Origin: Martinezella multihospitum
GTDB lineage: Bacteria; Pseudomonadota; Alphaproteobacteria; Rhizobiales; Rhizobiaceae
Direction of reading: 5' to 3'
Length of the DNA: 54,797 bases
Assembly (NCBI RefSeq): GCF_900094585.1
Contig: NZ_FMAG01000017.1
Coordinates: 1-54,797 of the forward strand
The notes beneath the pieces are model-generated. The model was not told the DNA's origin. It saw nothing but the letters and a program-made list of their open reading frames with translations, and did no database searches. Below, in pieces: positions 42,990-52,328 of the stretch; position 1 is the first letter of the stretch; every line of letters begins with the position of its first letter. Both the position numbers and the translations under genes were made by a program.

Positions 42990-44927
42990 ATGCTAACTAT
43001 CACCTATCCCGTCTCGGTTTTTGGCGATGATGCCGATGACTTGATCTACGGGCAGTATTGGGCGCAAACCTCACTCGATTTTTCGTTTCCGACGAGTGGC
43101 GCGCAGTATGGCAGCTATAGCACCGGGGAACAGCTGACGTTTCAGCCACTCAATGTCACCATGCAGACTGCGGTGAATTCCGCGTTGGCACAATATGCCT
43201 CCGTCTCGAATCTTTCCTTCAACGAAAAAGCCGATGCGGGAAGTGCCACAATTCGGTTTGGCATGTCGGATGAAGCGCAAGATACCGCCTATACGTATTT
43301 TCCGTCGAGTTCTGATCTTGGTGGCGACGTCTGGTTTGGTACGCAGACTGGCACGAGTGCGATGACCGATCCGATCAAAGGCAATTATGCCTGGATCTCC
43401 ACTCTGCACGAAATCGGACATGCACTTGGCCTCAAGCATTCTTTTGAGCCTTCACTTTATAATTCCTCGACGATGAGTATCTGGCATGACAGCATGGAAT
43501 TCACTGTCATGAGCTACCGCTCTTATTTTGCGGCATCGACCAGCTTTGGTTATACGAACGAAGATTTCGGCTTCGCTCAGTCGTTAATGATGTATGACAT
43601 CGCAGCCATTCAGAAGTTGTACGGGGCTAATTTCACGACGCATTCCGGAGATACGACTTACACCTTTTCACCCACCACCGGCGAAATGTTCATTGATGGT
43701 GTCGGGCAGGGAAAGCCTGGTGACAATCGCATTTTTCTCACCGTTTGGGATGGTGGTGGCAACGATACCTATGATTTCTCAAACTACACCACAAATCAGT
43801 CTATAAATTTGCAACCGGGCAGCTGGTCATTGATGTCCGCTGCACAAAGCGCCTACCTCGGGGATGGCAATTTCGCACACGGCAATGTCTACAATGCCCT
43901 CCAGTACAATGGCGACAGCCGCTCATTGATCGAAAACGCAATTGGTGGCTCCGGCAACGATACGATTATCGGCAATGCCGCAAACAATACGCTAAAGGGT
44001 GGCGCCGGTAACGATTGGCTGAATGGCGGGACGGGCAACGACTGGTTAGATGGCGGTGCTGGTTTTGACACAGCCGTCCTCAACTTCAGGCTGGCAGACG
44101 CGACGGTCGATTACGGCTATCGCGCAATGGTGGTCAAGGGCGGCGGAGCGGTGGAAAGCCTGGTTTCGATCGAGAAACTGCAGTTCTCTGATAGGGCCGT
44201 TGTTCAGGGTGACAGTCTGGTCGACGATATGTTCTATTACACTCATAATCGTGACGTTCTTAACGCGGGCGCCGACGCGGATCAGCATTACTTGAATTAC
44301 GGATGGCGCGAAGGCCGCGATCCAAATAAATTCTTCGATACCTCGGAATATTTGGCTAAGTATCATGACGTTGCAGCTGCTGGAATCAACCCGCTGCTGC
44401 ATTATGATCAGTTTGGGTGGAAGGAGGGACGCGACCCGTCCGACGCTTTCCATACGTTGGAATATCTGCGGATCAATCCGGACGTCGCCGCAGCAAAGAT
44501 TGATCCGCTTCAACATTATTTAAACTTCGGTTTCTATGAGGGCCGCCCTCTTAATGCGGCCGAGCTGTTGATCAACGGTATATTCTATTTCCAGAGCAAT
44601 CCGGATGTGGCAGCGGCCCATATGGATCCGGTGCAGCACTATAATCAATATGGCTGGCATGAGGGGCGCGATCCAAACGCGTTTTTTGACACCTCAGCGT
44701 ATTTGGCAAAGTATAAGGATGTGGCCGCTGCCGGCGTTAATCCGTTCACGCATTATTTGCAGTATGGTTGGCATGAAGGAAGAGATCCGTCCGCCAATTT
44801 TGATACCGCAGGCTACCTGAAGCTTTATCCTGATGTCGCTGCTGCCGGTATCAATCCTCTTGTACACTATTTGGAGTTCGGCATCTTTGAGGGCCGGACC
44901 TACGTGAATGACGGTGTGCTTGCATAG
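42990..44927 (+). CDS. serralysin-type M10 metalloprotease with RTX and C-terminal repeats
   Basis: This is a secreted zinc protease of 645 residues. The zinc site HEIGHALGLKH begins at H140 and the Met-turn is in VMSYRSY, both intact for catalysis. The peptidase_M10_C region and RTX-type motifs (GGSGNDTIIG, GGAGNDWLNG, GGTGNDWLDG, about 317-355) follow. From about residue 413 to the end there are six repeats of 37-40 residues with the pattern YL-x-x-x-x-DVAAAG-x-(N/D)P-x-x-HY-x-x-(F/Y)GW-x-EGRDP. There is no N-terminal signal peptide, as expected for type I export. ATG 42990 follows GGGAG. Location just after prsDE indicates export by that system. Confidence 0.92.
   Translation: MLTITYPVSVFGDDADDLIYGQYWAQTSLDFSFPTSGAQYGSYSTGEQLTFQPLNVTMQTAVNSALAQYASVSNLSFNEKADAGSATIRFGMSDEAQDTAYTYFPSSSDLGGDVWFGTQTGTSAMTDPIKGNYAWISTLHEIGHALGLKHSFEPSLYNSSTMSIWHDSMEFTVMSYRSYFAASTSFGYTNEDFGFAQSLMMYDIAAIQKLYGANFTTHSGDTTYTFSPTTGEMFIDGVGQGKPGDNRIFLTVWDGGGNDTYDFSNYTTNQSINLQPGSWSLMSAAQSAYLGDGNFAHGNVYNALQYNGDSRSLIENAIGGSGNDTIIGNAANNTLKGGAGNDWLNGGTGNDWLDGGAGFDTAVLNFRLADATVDYGYRAMVVKGGGAVESLVSIEKLQFSDRAVVQGDSLVDDMFYYTHNRDVLNAGADADQHYLNYGWREGRDPNKFFDTSEYLAKYHDVAAAGINPLLHYDQFGWKEGRDPSDAFHTLEYLRINPDVAAAKIDPLQHYLNFGFYEGRPLNAAELLINGIFYFQSNPDVAAAHMDPVQHYNQYGWHEGRDPNAFFDTSAYLAKYKDVAAAGVNPFTHYLQYGWHEGRDPSANFDTAGYLKLYPDVAAAGINPLVHYLEFGIFEGRTYVNDGVLA
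44226..44900 (+). repeat. six in-frame coding repeats, HY..GW.EGRDP type
   Basis: Six consecutive units of 37 to 40 codons encode variants of DVAAAGINPLLHYDQFGW followed by EGRDP. Units 1, 2, 4 and 5 are closest to consensus, while unit 3 ends EGRPLNAAE and unit 6 ends EGRTYV. The DNA of the units differs enough that the array is not a recent amplification. Similar units are known in secreted rhizobial and other alphaproteobacterial proteins, with no settled function. Confidence 0.8.
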
Positions 44928-45198
44928 GTAGGATCTTAAGGTCAGCTGCGGTTTTTCCTAAATCTCGATGTCCGCCGTTCAACTAACGCAAAAGTTGTCG
45001 TTAACTTGGATAACTAGGCAGATCACGAAGCCTGCGTCCGCAGCGCTCGCAAGGAAGCTCTAACCGTATCGTGAGTGTCCGGTGAGCGGATTTTGGTTAG
45101 GTGCGGGATTGGCGCAAGTTACGACGCAGATGATTTATTTTTGATGTAACAGGTATGAATGGCCAAGGTTGAGATCCTGACGGGCGCCGAGTGACAAC

Positions 45199-46078
45199 GT
45201 GCGCTTCCTGGCGATGGCCAGCCACTATATGTTCGAGCCGGAGTTCTGCAATCCTGCGTCCGGCTGGGAGAAGGGACAGGTCGAAAAGAACGTTCAGGAT
45301 GCACGTCATCGCTTCTTTCAACTGATCCCACGCTTTCCATCGCTGGAAGCCCTGAATGACTGGCTTGAGCTTCAGTGCAAGGAGTTCTGGGCAAAGACCC
45401 CACACGGCCAGATGCGTGGCACCATTGCCGACATCTGGGCTGAGGAGGCTCTGGCTTAATGCCGGTCTCCCGGCCGTTCGACGGGTTCGTCGAATATACA
45501 AAGCGTGTCACGCCGACCTGCCTAGTCCATCTCGAACGCAATCGCTACAGCGTCCCCGCATCCTTCGCCAATCGCCCGGTAAGCCTTCGGGTCTATCCGG
45601 ATCGTGTCGTTGTCGCTGCGGAAGGTCAGATCGTCTGCGAGCATCACCGCGTCATCGATCGCTCCCACGACCGACGGGGGCAGACGATTTACGACTGGCG
45701 GCATTATCTGGCTGTCGTACAGCGCAAGCCCGGCGCTCTTCGCAATGCTGCGCCGTTCGTTGAGCTACCGGACGCGTTCCGGACCTTGCAGCAGTACCTG
45801 CTCAAGAAGCCGGGTGGCGACCGCAAGATGGTTGACATCCTGGCGCTCGTCCTGCAGCACGATGAACAGGCCGTGCTGTCGGCTGTGGACATGGCGCTGA
45901 AGCCGGGCGTTCCAACAAGACTCATGTGCTGAACCTGCTTCATCGCCTTGTCGACGGCAAATCCTTCACGCCACCCACTATCGATGCACCACAGGCCCTG
46001 ACGCTTACCAATGAGCCGAAAGCCAATGTCGAACGCTGCGATACCTTGAGAAAGACGGAGGCCCGTCATGCGTCATGA
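45199..46078 (+). pseudogene. istA: IS21-family transposase IstA, truncated and frameshifted
   Basis: Only the part after the catalytic core remains: FLAMASHYMFEPEFCNPASGWEKGQVEKN, here quoted in two pieces as FLAMASHYMFEPEFC and NPASGWEKGQVEKN, then FPSLEALNDWLE. A first frameshift falls near 45457, where the frame stops in TAA while PVSRPFDGFVEYTKRV continues in another frame. A second is near 45918, after ALKPGVP, beyond which THVLNLLHRLVDGK and LTLTNEPKANVE continue. The N-terminal half is missing and homology begins about 45199. The last frame ends at TGA 46076-46078, overlapping the istB start, the normal IS21 arrangement. The element cannot transpose on its own. Confidence 0.85.
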
Positions 46079-46919
46079 CCCTGCAAGCGGCGCTGTCGTC
46101 ATCATGTTGCGACAATTGAAGATGCACGGCATGGCCCAGGCCGTCGGTGAGCTGACCGAGCAAGGCGCGCCGGCGTTCGAGGCGATCATTCCTGTCCTCT
46201 CACAACTGCTCAAAGCCGAGACAACAGTGCTCAAAGCCGAGACAACAGAACGGGAAGTAAAGGCGATAGCCTATCAGTTGAGGTCTGCAGCCTTCCCGGC
46301 CTATCGGGACCTGAGCGGTTTTGATTTTACAAACTGCGAGATCAACGAGGCACTCGTGCGTCAGTTGCACCGCTGTGACTTCCTCACCGAGGCCAACAAC
46401 ATAGTGCTGATCGGCGGCCCTGGCACTGGTAAGACGCATATTGCCACGGCGATCGGCGTCCAGGCTGTCGAGCATCACCATAAGCGGGTCCGCTTCTTCT
46501 CGACGGTCGAGCTGGTCAATGCCCTGGAGCAGGAAAAGGCGCAGGGACATTCAGGAAAAATCGCCAAGCGTCTCTTCCGATGTGATCTCGTCATCCTGGA
46601 CGAACTTGGCTATCTGCCGTTCAGTGCTTCAGGTGGCGCACTGCTATTCCATCTGCTGAGCAAGCTCTGCGAGCACACAAGCGTCATCATCACGACCAAC
46701 CTGAGCTTCAGCGAATGGGCCAGTGTCTTCGGCGATGCCAAGATGACGACCGCCTTGCTCGACCGGCTCACCCATCACTGCCACATCCTTGAAACAGGAA
46801 ACGACAGCGGGTCAGCTCTCAGCGCAAATCAACAACGCAGGACGTGCGACTGGTCAGACGCGGCGAAGAAGCGGTTGAAACCTGACTTCAACCGTTTTCC
46901 AACCACCTCGCTCATTTGA
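46068..46919 (+). CDS. istB: IS21-family helper ATPase IstB
   Basis: This 283-residue AAA+ protein assists the IstA transposase in IS21 elements. It has Walker A GGPGTGKTH (about residue 116), Walker B LVILDELGYLPFS and sensor region SVIITTNLSFSEW. The N-terminal domain carries an in-frame duplication of seven residues (LKAETTV then LKAETTE). The C-terminus after ETGNDS diverges from usual IstB endings, which suggests a local frameshift. With IstA broken, this gene is probably a leftover, although its frame is open. Confidence 0.85.
   Translation: MRHDPASGAVVIMLRQLKMHGMAQAVGELTEQGAPAFEAIIPVLSQLLKAETTVLKAETTEREVKAIAYQLRSAAFPAYRDLSGFDFTNCEINEALVRQLHRCDFLTEANNIVLIGGPGTGKTHIATAIGVQAVEHHHKRVRFFSTVELVNALEQEKAQGHSGKIAKRLFRCDLVILDELGYLPFSASGGALLFHLLSKLCEHTSVIITTNLSFSEWASVFGDAKMTTALLDRLTHHCHILETGNDSGSALSANQQRRTCDWSDAAKKRLKPDFNRFPTTSLI
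46207..46247 (+). repeat. 21-bp tandem duplication inside istB
   Basis: CTCAAAGCCGAGACAACAGTG (positions about 46208-46228) is followed at once by CTCAAAGCCGAGACAACAGA. The two copies are identical for 20 bases, adding seven codons without breaking the frame. It is a sign of recent replication slippage. Confidence 0.8.
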
Positions 46920-46974
46920 CTATCAGACGGTAATCTGAAAAAACACGGCCATTTTCCAAGCGCCAGAGGACAAA

Positions 46975-49900
46975 ATGTCGAATTATAAGCCAGCACCGGA
47001 AATAAACACCACTCCTGACAATGCTTCCGGGAGCCAGGCTTTCAATCCGTTGGCGGCTTTACTAGCACATTCTATAGATCCCGTTTTTCGCACAAACTTG
47101 TTAGCGGAGGAGGCAAGCGGGTGGCACGGTCATGTACCTTTTGCGCACTGGCTTGTGGCCGCATTGAAACCTTCATGTATCGTCGAATTGGGCACCCATA
47201 ATGGTGTTTCGTATTCGGCCTTTTGTGAAGAGGTAAAGCAGTCGGAGCTTAGCGCTCAGACTACTTGTTACGCGATCGACACTTGGCAAGGCGATGAGCA
47301 TGCAGGATTTTATGGCCATGAGGTTTTTGAAAAGGTTAAACAACTTAATGACGTCCGTTATAGCGAGTTTTCCACCCTTCTGAAAATGACGTTTGCGGAG
47401 GCTTCGGGTCGATTCGCCGACGGTTCCGTCGAACTACTGCACATAGATGGCCTACATACATATGAGGCAGTGCGCCAAGATTTTGAAAACTGGCTTCCAA
47501 AGGTTTCCCGCCAGCGTGGCATTGTTCTGTTCCATGATATAGCAGTACGATCGATGGGTTTCGGCGTTCATCAGCTATGGGCGGATTTGCTAGAGCACTA
47601 CCCAAGTTTCAGTTTTCATCATTCCGCAGGGCTGGGTGTGTTGCTAATCGGCAGTGATTTGCCTGCCGCTATCGTTGATTTGGCGCATCTAGGGAACAGT
47701 GAAGCGGAGCGCTTCAGAAATCGCTTCGCAGTTCTTGGTCAGGCAGCGACAGAAGCGTGGACAAAGTTCGCGTCCCAACAGACTGCAAACGATGCTCTGG
47801 AGGACTTAAGATCCCAGGCGGAGGCGGAGCAAATTCGCCTTGCCCAGGTTGGCGAGCGTTGGGCGGCGGAGGCTGACGCGCTGAAAAAAAATACTAGTGT
47901 GCTTGAGGAAGATAATCATCGGCTCATTAAGAAATCCAAACAGGAAGCGAAGTTAAAAGAAGGGCTAAGATCAAATGCGCTAATTCTTAGGCAAGAGCTG
48001 GATGCGCTGCGCGCCGAATTGTATCATGCTCAAGTACTCGTTCGTCATCGTGATCAACTCATAGGCGATCTCTATGCTTCCACTTCCTGGAGAATTACCG
48101 CACCGCTTCGGCGGGCAAGGCTTCCGCTAAAAACGCAAGCGCAGCGAATTCGGCTTTTGTTGAACGCTGCGGCAGGTAGGAACAATGCGCGCGATGTTCT
48201 CAGAAATTCCATTAGGCGTCGTCTTAAGCTCAAATCGCTACAGCCGGCATCTGCTATCACTGATAAGGTATCCAATAGCGCCGAATATGATGTTTGGATC
48301 GATAAATTCGACACCTTATCGGCAGACGATGAGAGGCAAATTCGTCGGCATATTGCGTCGGGCGAATTGCCTGAGATTTCGGTGTTGGTAATTGTAAATG
48401 GAGCATGGGCTGAAACAAAAAAATCACTTGAATATCAATTACTTAAGGCAAAAAATATTGTGTACTGGGAACCATCGTCGAAAGCCGATGGATCGACATC
48501 TAAGAAGGGGCACTCTGACGAGGATAGCTTCGTCAGAGGCGGGGCGGACAATGTTCTGGATGCCCTCGATACATCTTCTGTCACGCTCATAGTTGACGGT
48601 GGAACACTTCTTTCAGCTCATTGTCTATACGGGATCGCCGCTGGCGCTGCGGCGTCAACAAATTACTGCTTGATCTATGCGGACGACGATCGGCGCGCGA
48701 TCGACGGAAAGCGGGAGCAGCCATTCTTTAAACCAGATTTCTCACCTGAGCTATTGCGTTGGCTGAACTATATCGGGAGTGCGGCCGCGATCAAAGGCGC
48801 AGATCGTTTGCAGCAAATTGTGGAGAAAATTGCTGCAGGAGGCGACGTAGAGGACGCACTGGCGTCATGTGCCAGCGCGCTAGCTCGCAGCGAAGTCTTG
48901 CATGTTCCGTCGATCCTATTTCATTTGGCAAAGAAGGATATACCAAAGGTTCATAAAGCACCTGAATTAAGCGATCCAGATCCGCTCCCCTCCGTCAGCA
49001 TAATCATACCAACGCGCGATTCGGTAGATATCCTGCGGGCCTGTGTCGACAGTATTCTGTCACAGTCTGACTATCCACGACACGCAATTGAAATTGTTAT
49101 TGTCGACAATCAGTCAATGCTGCCTGAAACATTAATCTATTTTAGGAAAATAGAGCGCGAGAACTCTATTCGAATTGTTCCGTATCCGCACGCGTTCAAT
49201 TTTGCGCAGATTTGTAATACTGCTGCAGCGGCGTGTAATAATTCTATTTTTATATTTCTCAACAATGATACGACGGTTAACGATCCGTTGTGGATTCGAA
49301 AGCTTGTTCGTTATCTCGCCCAATCGGATGTGGGATCGGTCGGGGCAAAGCTGCTCTATCCCGATGGTACTGTTCAGCACGGCGGGACTGTCGTCGGCAT
49401 CCAAGGCGTGGCAGCGCATACGCTCGTAGGGAAGCGGCCTGATGAGGGTGGATACGCCGAACTTGGGAATGCAACGCGGGAGATGTCGGCAGTTACAGGA
49501 GCTTGCCTGGCAATTCGGAAAGAAGTCTTTACTAAAGTCGGTGGGTTTGATCCAGCCCTTGCCGTCGCGTTTAACGATGTAAAGTTGAATATCGAACTGG
49601 TTCAAGCCGGCTATCGGGTAATCGGGATTAGCGATCCGCTCCTAATTCATCATGAATCTAAAACCAGGGGGCAAGATGATACGCCCGCAAAACAAGCACT
49701 CTTTCGGAAAGAGGCGAACTATACGCTTTCTAAAGGACGCAGCTTCTTTAAAAATGATCCTTATTATAGCCCGAATTTGAGCCTGATCGAAACGTATAAG
49801 CTGGCAAATCCGCCGCGAACTGTATGGCCATGGCGCCAACATGCCTTGCAAAATGGTGAGCCGATTAGAGTCTTGATGCTCAGTGTCACCCATCAGATCG

Positions 49901-50910
49901 GTCACGGTGTTGCAGTCGTGGTCGACCTGCAGGCGCAATATCTTTTGAAATGCGGATTCGAGGTTTTTATCGGTGGGCATAAGAATGCCAACGAGTTTAG
50001 TTATCCGGGCTGCCGCAGAATTGTGATTGAAGATCCGGCCGAAGCTGCAAGGGTCGCTTTTGAGCTCAAGATTGATTGTGTCATTGTTCACACCCCTCCA
50101 TTTTTTTCAACTCTTCGATGGATAGGTGGTTCGATCCGTTCAATCGTGATTGATTACGGGGAGCCAAATCCGGAGTTTTTCAATGACGCTGATTTGCGTC
50201 GGATGATTAACGCCGAGAAACAGTTTTGCGTTCCTATGGCTGATAGAATTATCGGAATCTCTGAGGCTGTGAAGGCCGAATCCGGTATGGCTTCGATGGA
50301 GGTGGTTCGGCTCGGCAATTCGCATCTTGCGGTCTGGCAAGGTCAATCAGATATCCGCGTTCAAGCGAGACAAAGACTTGGTTTGGAAGGACGTTTTGTA
50401 GTACTGAACGTGTGTAGATTTCACCATGCCGAGCGGAACTACAAGGGCGTGGATCAGTACGAGCTGTTTGTGGAAGAGTTTAAACTCGCATATCCGGAAT
50501 TGGCATCGACTACTGTCTTCGTTTTATGCGGGAAGGCAGGACCCGGGGATATTGACGAAATGGCGCGTCGCGGCTTTATGGTCAAAGCTAATGTAACTGA
50601 TGAAGAGATGATCGAGCTTTACATTGCAGCAGATTGCTATGCGAATTTTTCCAAATGGGAGGGTTATAATTTGGGGATTGGGCAAGCGCAGGCAATGGGA
50701 TTACCAGTTTTTGCTTCAGATATACCTGCTCACTGGGAATTTAGGGATATTTCAGTTGGAACGCCAGAATCGTTAAGTCACGATCTGGCCCGGTTTATAA
50801 GAGAGCAAGCTCATGATGAGGGGGCAAGTGGGCGCGCGCCGATTATTGAAGGATGGGAGCGGCCCTTGCGGCGCCTTGAAGCAATAATCAGAGAAACCGT
50901 TTTCTCCTGA
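46975..50910 (+). CDS. methyltransferase-coiled coil-GT2-GT4 fusion protein
   Basis: This 1311-residue protein has at least four parts. Residues about 40-230 form a Methyltransf_24-like SAM domain (IVELGTHNGVS, then LLHIDGLHTYEAVRQDF and VLFHDI). Residues about 265-365 are a charged coiled coil ending in STSWRITAPLRR, a motif common in large glycan-synthesis proteins. A GT2 domain starts near 672 (SVSIIIPTRDSVDIL), with FLNNDTTV as the metal motif, GSVGAKLLYPDG and AVTGACLAIRKE. A GT4/GT-B-like domain starts near 963 (RVLMLSVTHQIGHG), with KWEGYNLGIGQAQAMGLPV near the end. There is no membrane segment. ATG 46975 has AGAGGAC upstream. It lies between an IS21 remnant and the dTDP-rhamnose operon, so it probably assembles and caps a rhamnose-containing glycan. 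Confidence 0.85.
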   Translation: MSNYKPAPEINTTPDNASGSQAFNPLAALLAHSIDPVFRTNLLAEEASGWHGHVPFAHWLVAALKPSCIVELGTHNGVSYSAFCEEVKQSELSAQTTCYAIDTWQGDEHAGFYGHEVFEKVKQLNDVRYSEFSTLLKMTFAEASGRFADGSVELLHIDGLHTYEAVRQDFENWLPKVSRQRGIVLFHDIAVRSMGFGVHQLWADLLEHYPSFSFHHSAGLGVLLIGSDLPAAIVDLAHLGNSEAERFRNRFAVLGQAATEAWTKFASQQTANDALEDLRSQAEAEQIRLAQVGERWAAEADALKKNTSVLEEDNHRLIKKSKQEAKLKEGLRSNALILRQELDALRAELYHAQVLVRHRDQLIGDLYASTSWRITAPLRRARLPLKTQAQRIRLLLNAAAGRNNARDVLRNSIRRRLKLKSLQPASAITDKVSNSAEYDVWIDKFDTLSADDERQIRRHIASGELPEISVLVIVNGAWAETKKSLEYQLLKAKNIVYWEPSSKADGSTSKKGHSDEDSFVRGGADNVLDALDTSSVTLIVDGGTLLSAHCLYGIAAGAAASTNYCLIYADDDRRAIDGKREQPFFKPDFSPELLRWLNYIGSAAAIKGADRLQQIVEKIAAGGDVEDALASCASALARSEVLHVPSILFHLAKKDIPKVHKAPELSDPDPLPSVSIIIPTRDSVDILRACVDSILSQSDYPRHAIEIVIVDNQSMLPETLIYFRKIERENSIRIVPYPHAFNFAQICNTAAAACNNSIFIFLNNDTTVNDPLWIRKLVRYLAQSDVGSVGAKLLYPDGTVQHGGTVVGIQGVAAHTLVGKRPDEGGYAELGNATREMSAVTGACLAIRKEVFTKVGGFDPALAVAFNDVKLNIELVQAGYRVIGISDPLLIHHESKTRGQDDTPAKQALFRKEANYTLSKGRSFFKNDPYYSPNLSLIETYKLANPPRTVWPWRQHALQNGEPIRVLMLSVTHQIGHGVAVVVDLQAQYLLKCGFEVFIGGHKNANEFSYPGCRRIVIEDPAEAARVAFELKIDCVIVHTPPFFSTLRWIGGSIRSIVIDYGEPNPEFFNDADLRRMINAEKQFCVPMADRIIGISEAVKAESGMASMEVVRLGNSHLAVWQGQSDIRVQARQRLGLEGRFVVLNVCRFHHAERNYKGVDQYELFVEEFKLAYPELASTTVFVLCGKAGPGDIDEMARRGFMVKANVTDEEMIELYIAADCYANFSKWEGYNLGIGQAQAMGLPVFASDIPAHWEFRDISVGTPESLSHDLARFIREQAHDEGASGRAPIIEGWERPLRRLEAIIRETVFS

Positions 50911-51260
50911 GAGCTTTTGGGAGATCGCGAAGATCGATGCGAGAAGCCAGCTGACTGAACATAGCTAAGTCAAAGTGCACTCCTGATGCTCGATGGCAAC
51001 GTAGAACGCAGGCGCAAGTGGATGGCGTTCACGGATAGAGTTGTAACCACGAAGTCCACCGCTGGCCTCGTGGTTGAGATGAGTCAGCCCCTGACTCGGT
51101 GCCGATCATGGTTGGTTATGAAGGTTGAAGTACCCAGATTCTTAGGGTAGGTCTTGTGACGAAGCGTTGATTTAATGGCTTTGCGGCCGTCGTATCCTTG
51201 CGAATAGTACCTCTGAATGTCGCGATCTTCAGCCTAACGCAAAGCAGAAATGGAACTTCG

Positions 51261-52328
51261 ATGACAATGCTGGTTTCCGGTGGTGCCGGCTTTATTGGCG
51301 GAAACTTCGTTCTTGATTGGCTTGAACGTCACGATGAGACGGTCGTTAACCTCGACAAGCTGACTTATGCCGGTAATCTGGATACGCTGAAGGAGCTGAA
51401 GAGCGACAGTCGCCATGTGTTCGTGCATGGCGATATCGGCGATCGGGAGCTGGTGAGCGATTTGCTCTCGATTCATAAGCCGCGTGCGGTCATCAATTTC
51501 GCGGCTGAAAGTCATGTCGATCGCTCTATCCACGGCCCAGGAGATTTCATCCAGACGAATATCGTCGGGACCTTCAATCTGCTGGAAGCCGTGCGCGGCC
51601 ATTGGGATGGCTTGCCGGACGGGGAGAAGCAAGGCTTCCGTTTTCTTCATGTCTCGACGGACGAGGTCTACGGCACCTTGTCGAAGGACGATGCGCCGTT
51701 CAGCGAGCTCAACCGCTATGAGCCGAACAGTCCCTATTCCGCCAGCAAGGCTGCTTCTGACCATCTGGTGCGTGCTTGGCATCATACCTATGGTCTGCCT
51801 GTCTTAACGACCAACTGCAGCAACAATTACGGACCTTATCATTTTCCGGAAAAATTGATCCCGCTGGTGATCCTGAACGCGCTTTCGGGAAAGAGCCTGC
51901 CGATTTATGGCGATGGCCAGCAGATCCGTGATTGGCTGTACGTCCGGGACCACTGCAGCGCCATTCGCCGTGTGCTGGAAGCCGGCACGGTTGGCGAGAC
52001 CTATAATGTCGGTGGTTGGAACGAAAAGCCCAATCTTGATGTCGTACATACCATCTGTGCGATCCTCGATGAGCTTCGGCCCAAGGCCGACGGCAGTCGC
52101 TATAGCGATCAGATCACCTTTGTGAAGGATAGGCCGGGTCACGATCGTCGCTATGCGATCGATGCCCGCAAGCTCGAACGCGAACTCGGCTGGAAGCCTG
52201 AAGAGACGTTCGAGACCGGCATTCGCAAGACGATCGAATGGTATCTGCAAAACCAGGACTGGGTTCGCAACGTCATCAGCGGCGCCTATCGTGAATGGGT
52301 CGGCAAGCAGTACGAGGTTGAGTTGTGA
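51261..52328 (+). CDS. rfbB: dTDP-glucose 4,6-dehydratase
   Basis: This is the second enzyme of dTDP-L-rhamnose synthesis, with about 355 residues. NAD-binding GGAGFIGGNF is near the N-terminus, SHVDRSIHGPGDF is a family block, STDEVYGTL holds the catalytic Thr/Asp region, and YSASKAASDHLV has the YxxxK pair. NNYGPYHFPEKLIPL and YGDGQQIRDWLYVRDH are diagnostic. ATG 51261 was chosen, since family members begin just before the Rossmann motif; the frame stays open upstream to 51198. It is first of rfbBDAC, and its stop overlaps the next start. Confidence 0.95.
   Translation: MTMLVSGGAGFIGGNFVLDWLERHDETVVNLDKLTYAGNLDTLKELKSDSRHVFVHGDIGDRELVSDLLSIHKPRAVINFAAESHVDRSIHGPGDFIQTNIVGTFNLLEAVRGHWDGLPDGEKQGFRFLHVSTDEVYGTLSKDDAPFSELNRYEPNSPYSASKAASDHLVRAWHHTYGLPVLTTNCSNNYGPYHFPEKLIPLVILNALSGKSLPIYGDGQQIRDWLYVRDHCSAIRRVLEAGTVGETYNVGGWNEKPNLDVVHTICAILDELRPKADGSRYSDQITFVKDRPGHDRRYAIDARKLERELGWKPEETFETGIRKTIEWYLQNQDWVRNVISGAYREWVGKQYEVEL

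Noticed and set aside
44226..44900. Regular repeat pattern that could suggest a CRISPR or satellite array
   Set aside because: The repeats are in frame, degenerate at DNA level and clearly encode protein units.
45060..45120. Possible left terminal inverted repeat of the IS21 element
   Set aside because: I could not match it convincingly to sequence at the right end after istB, so no element borders are given.
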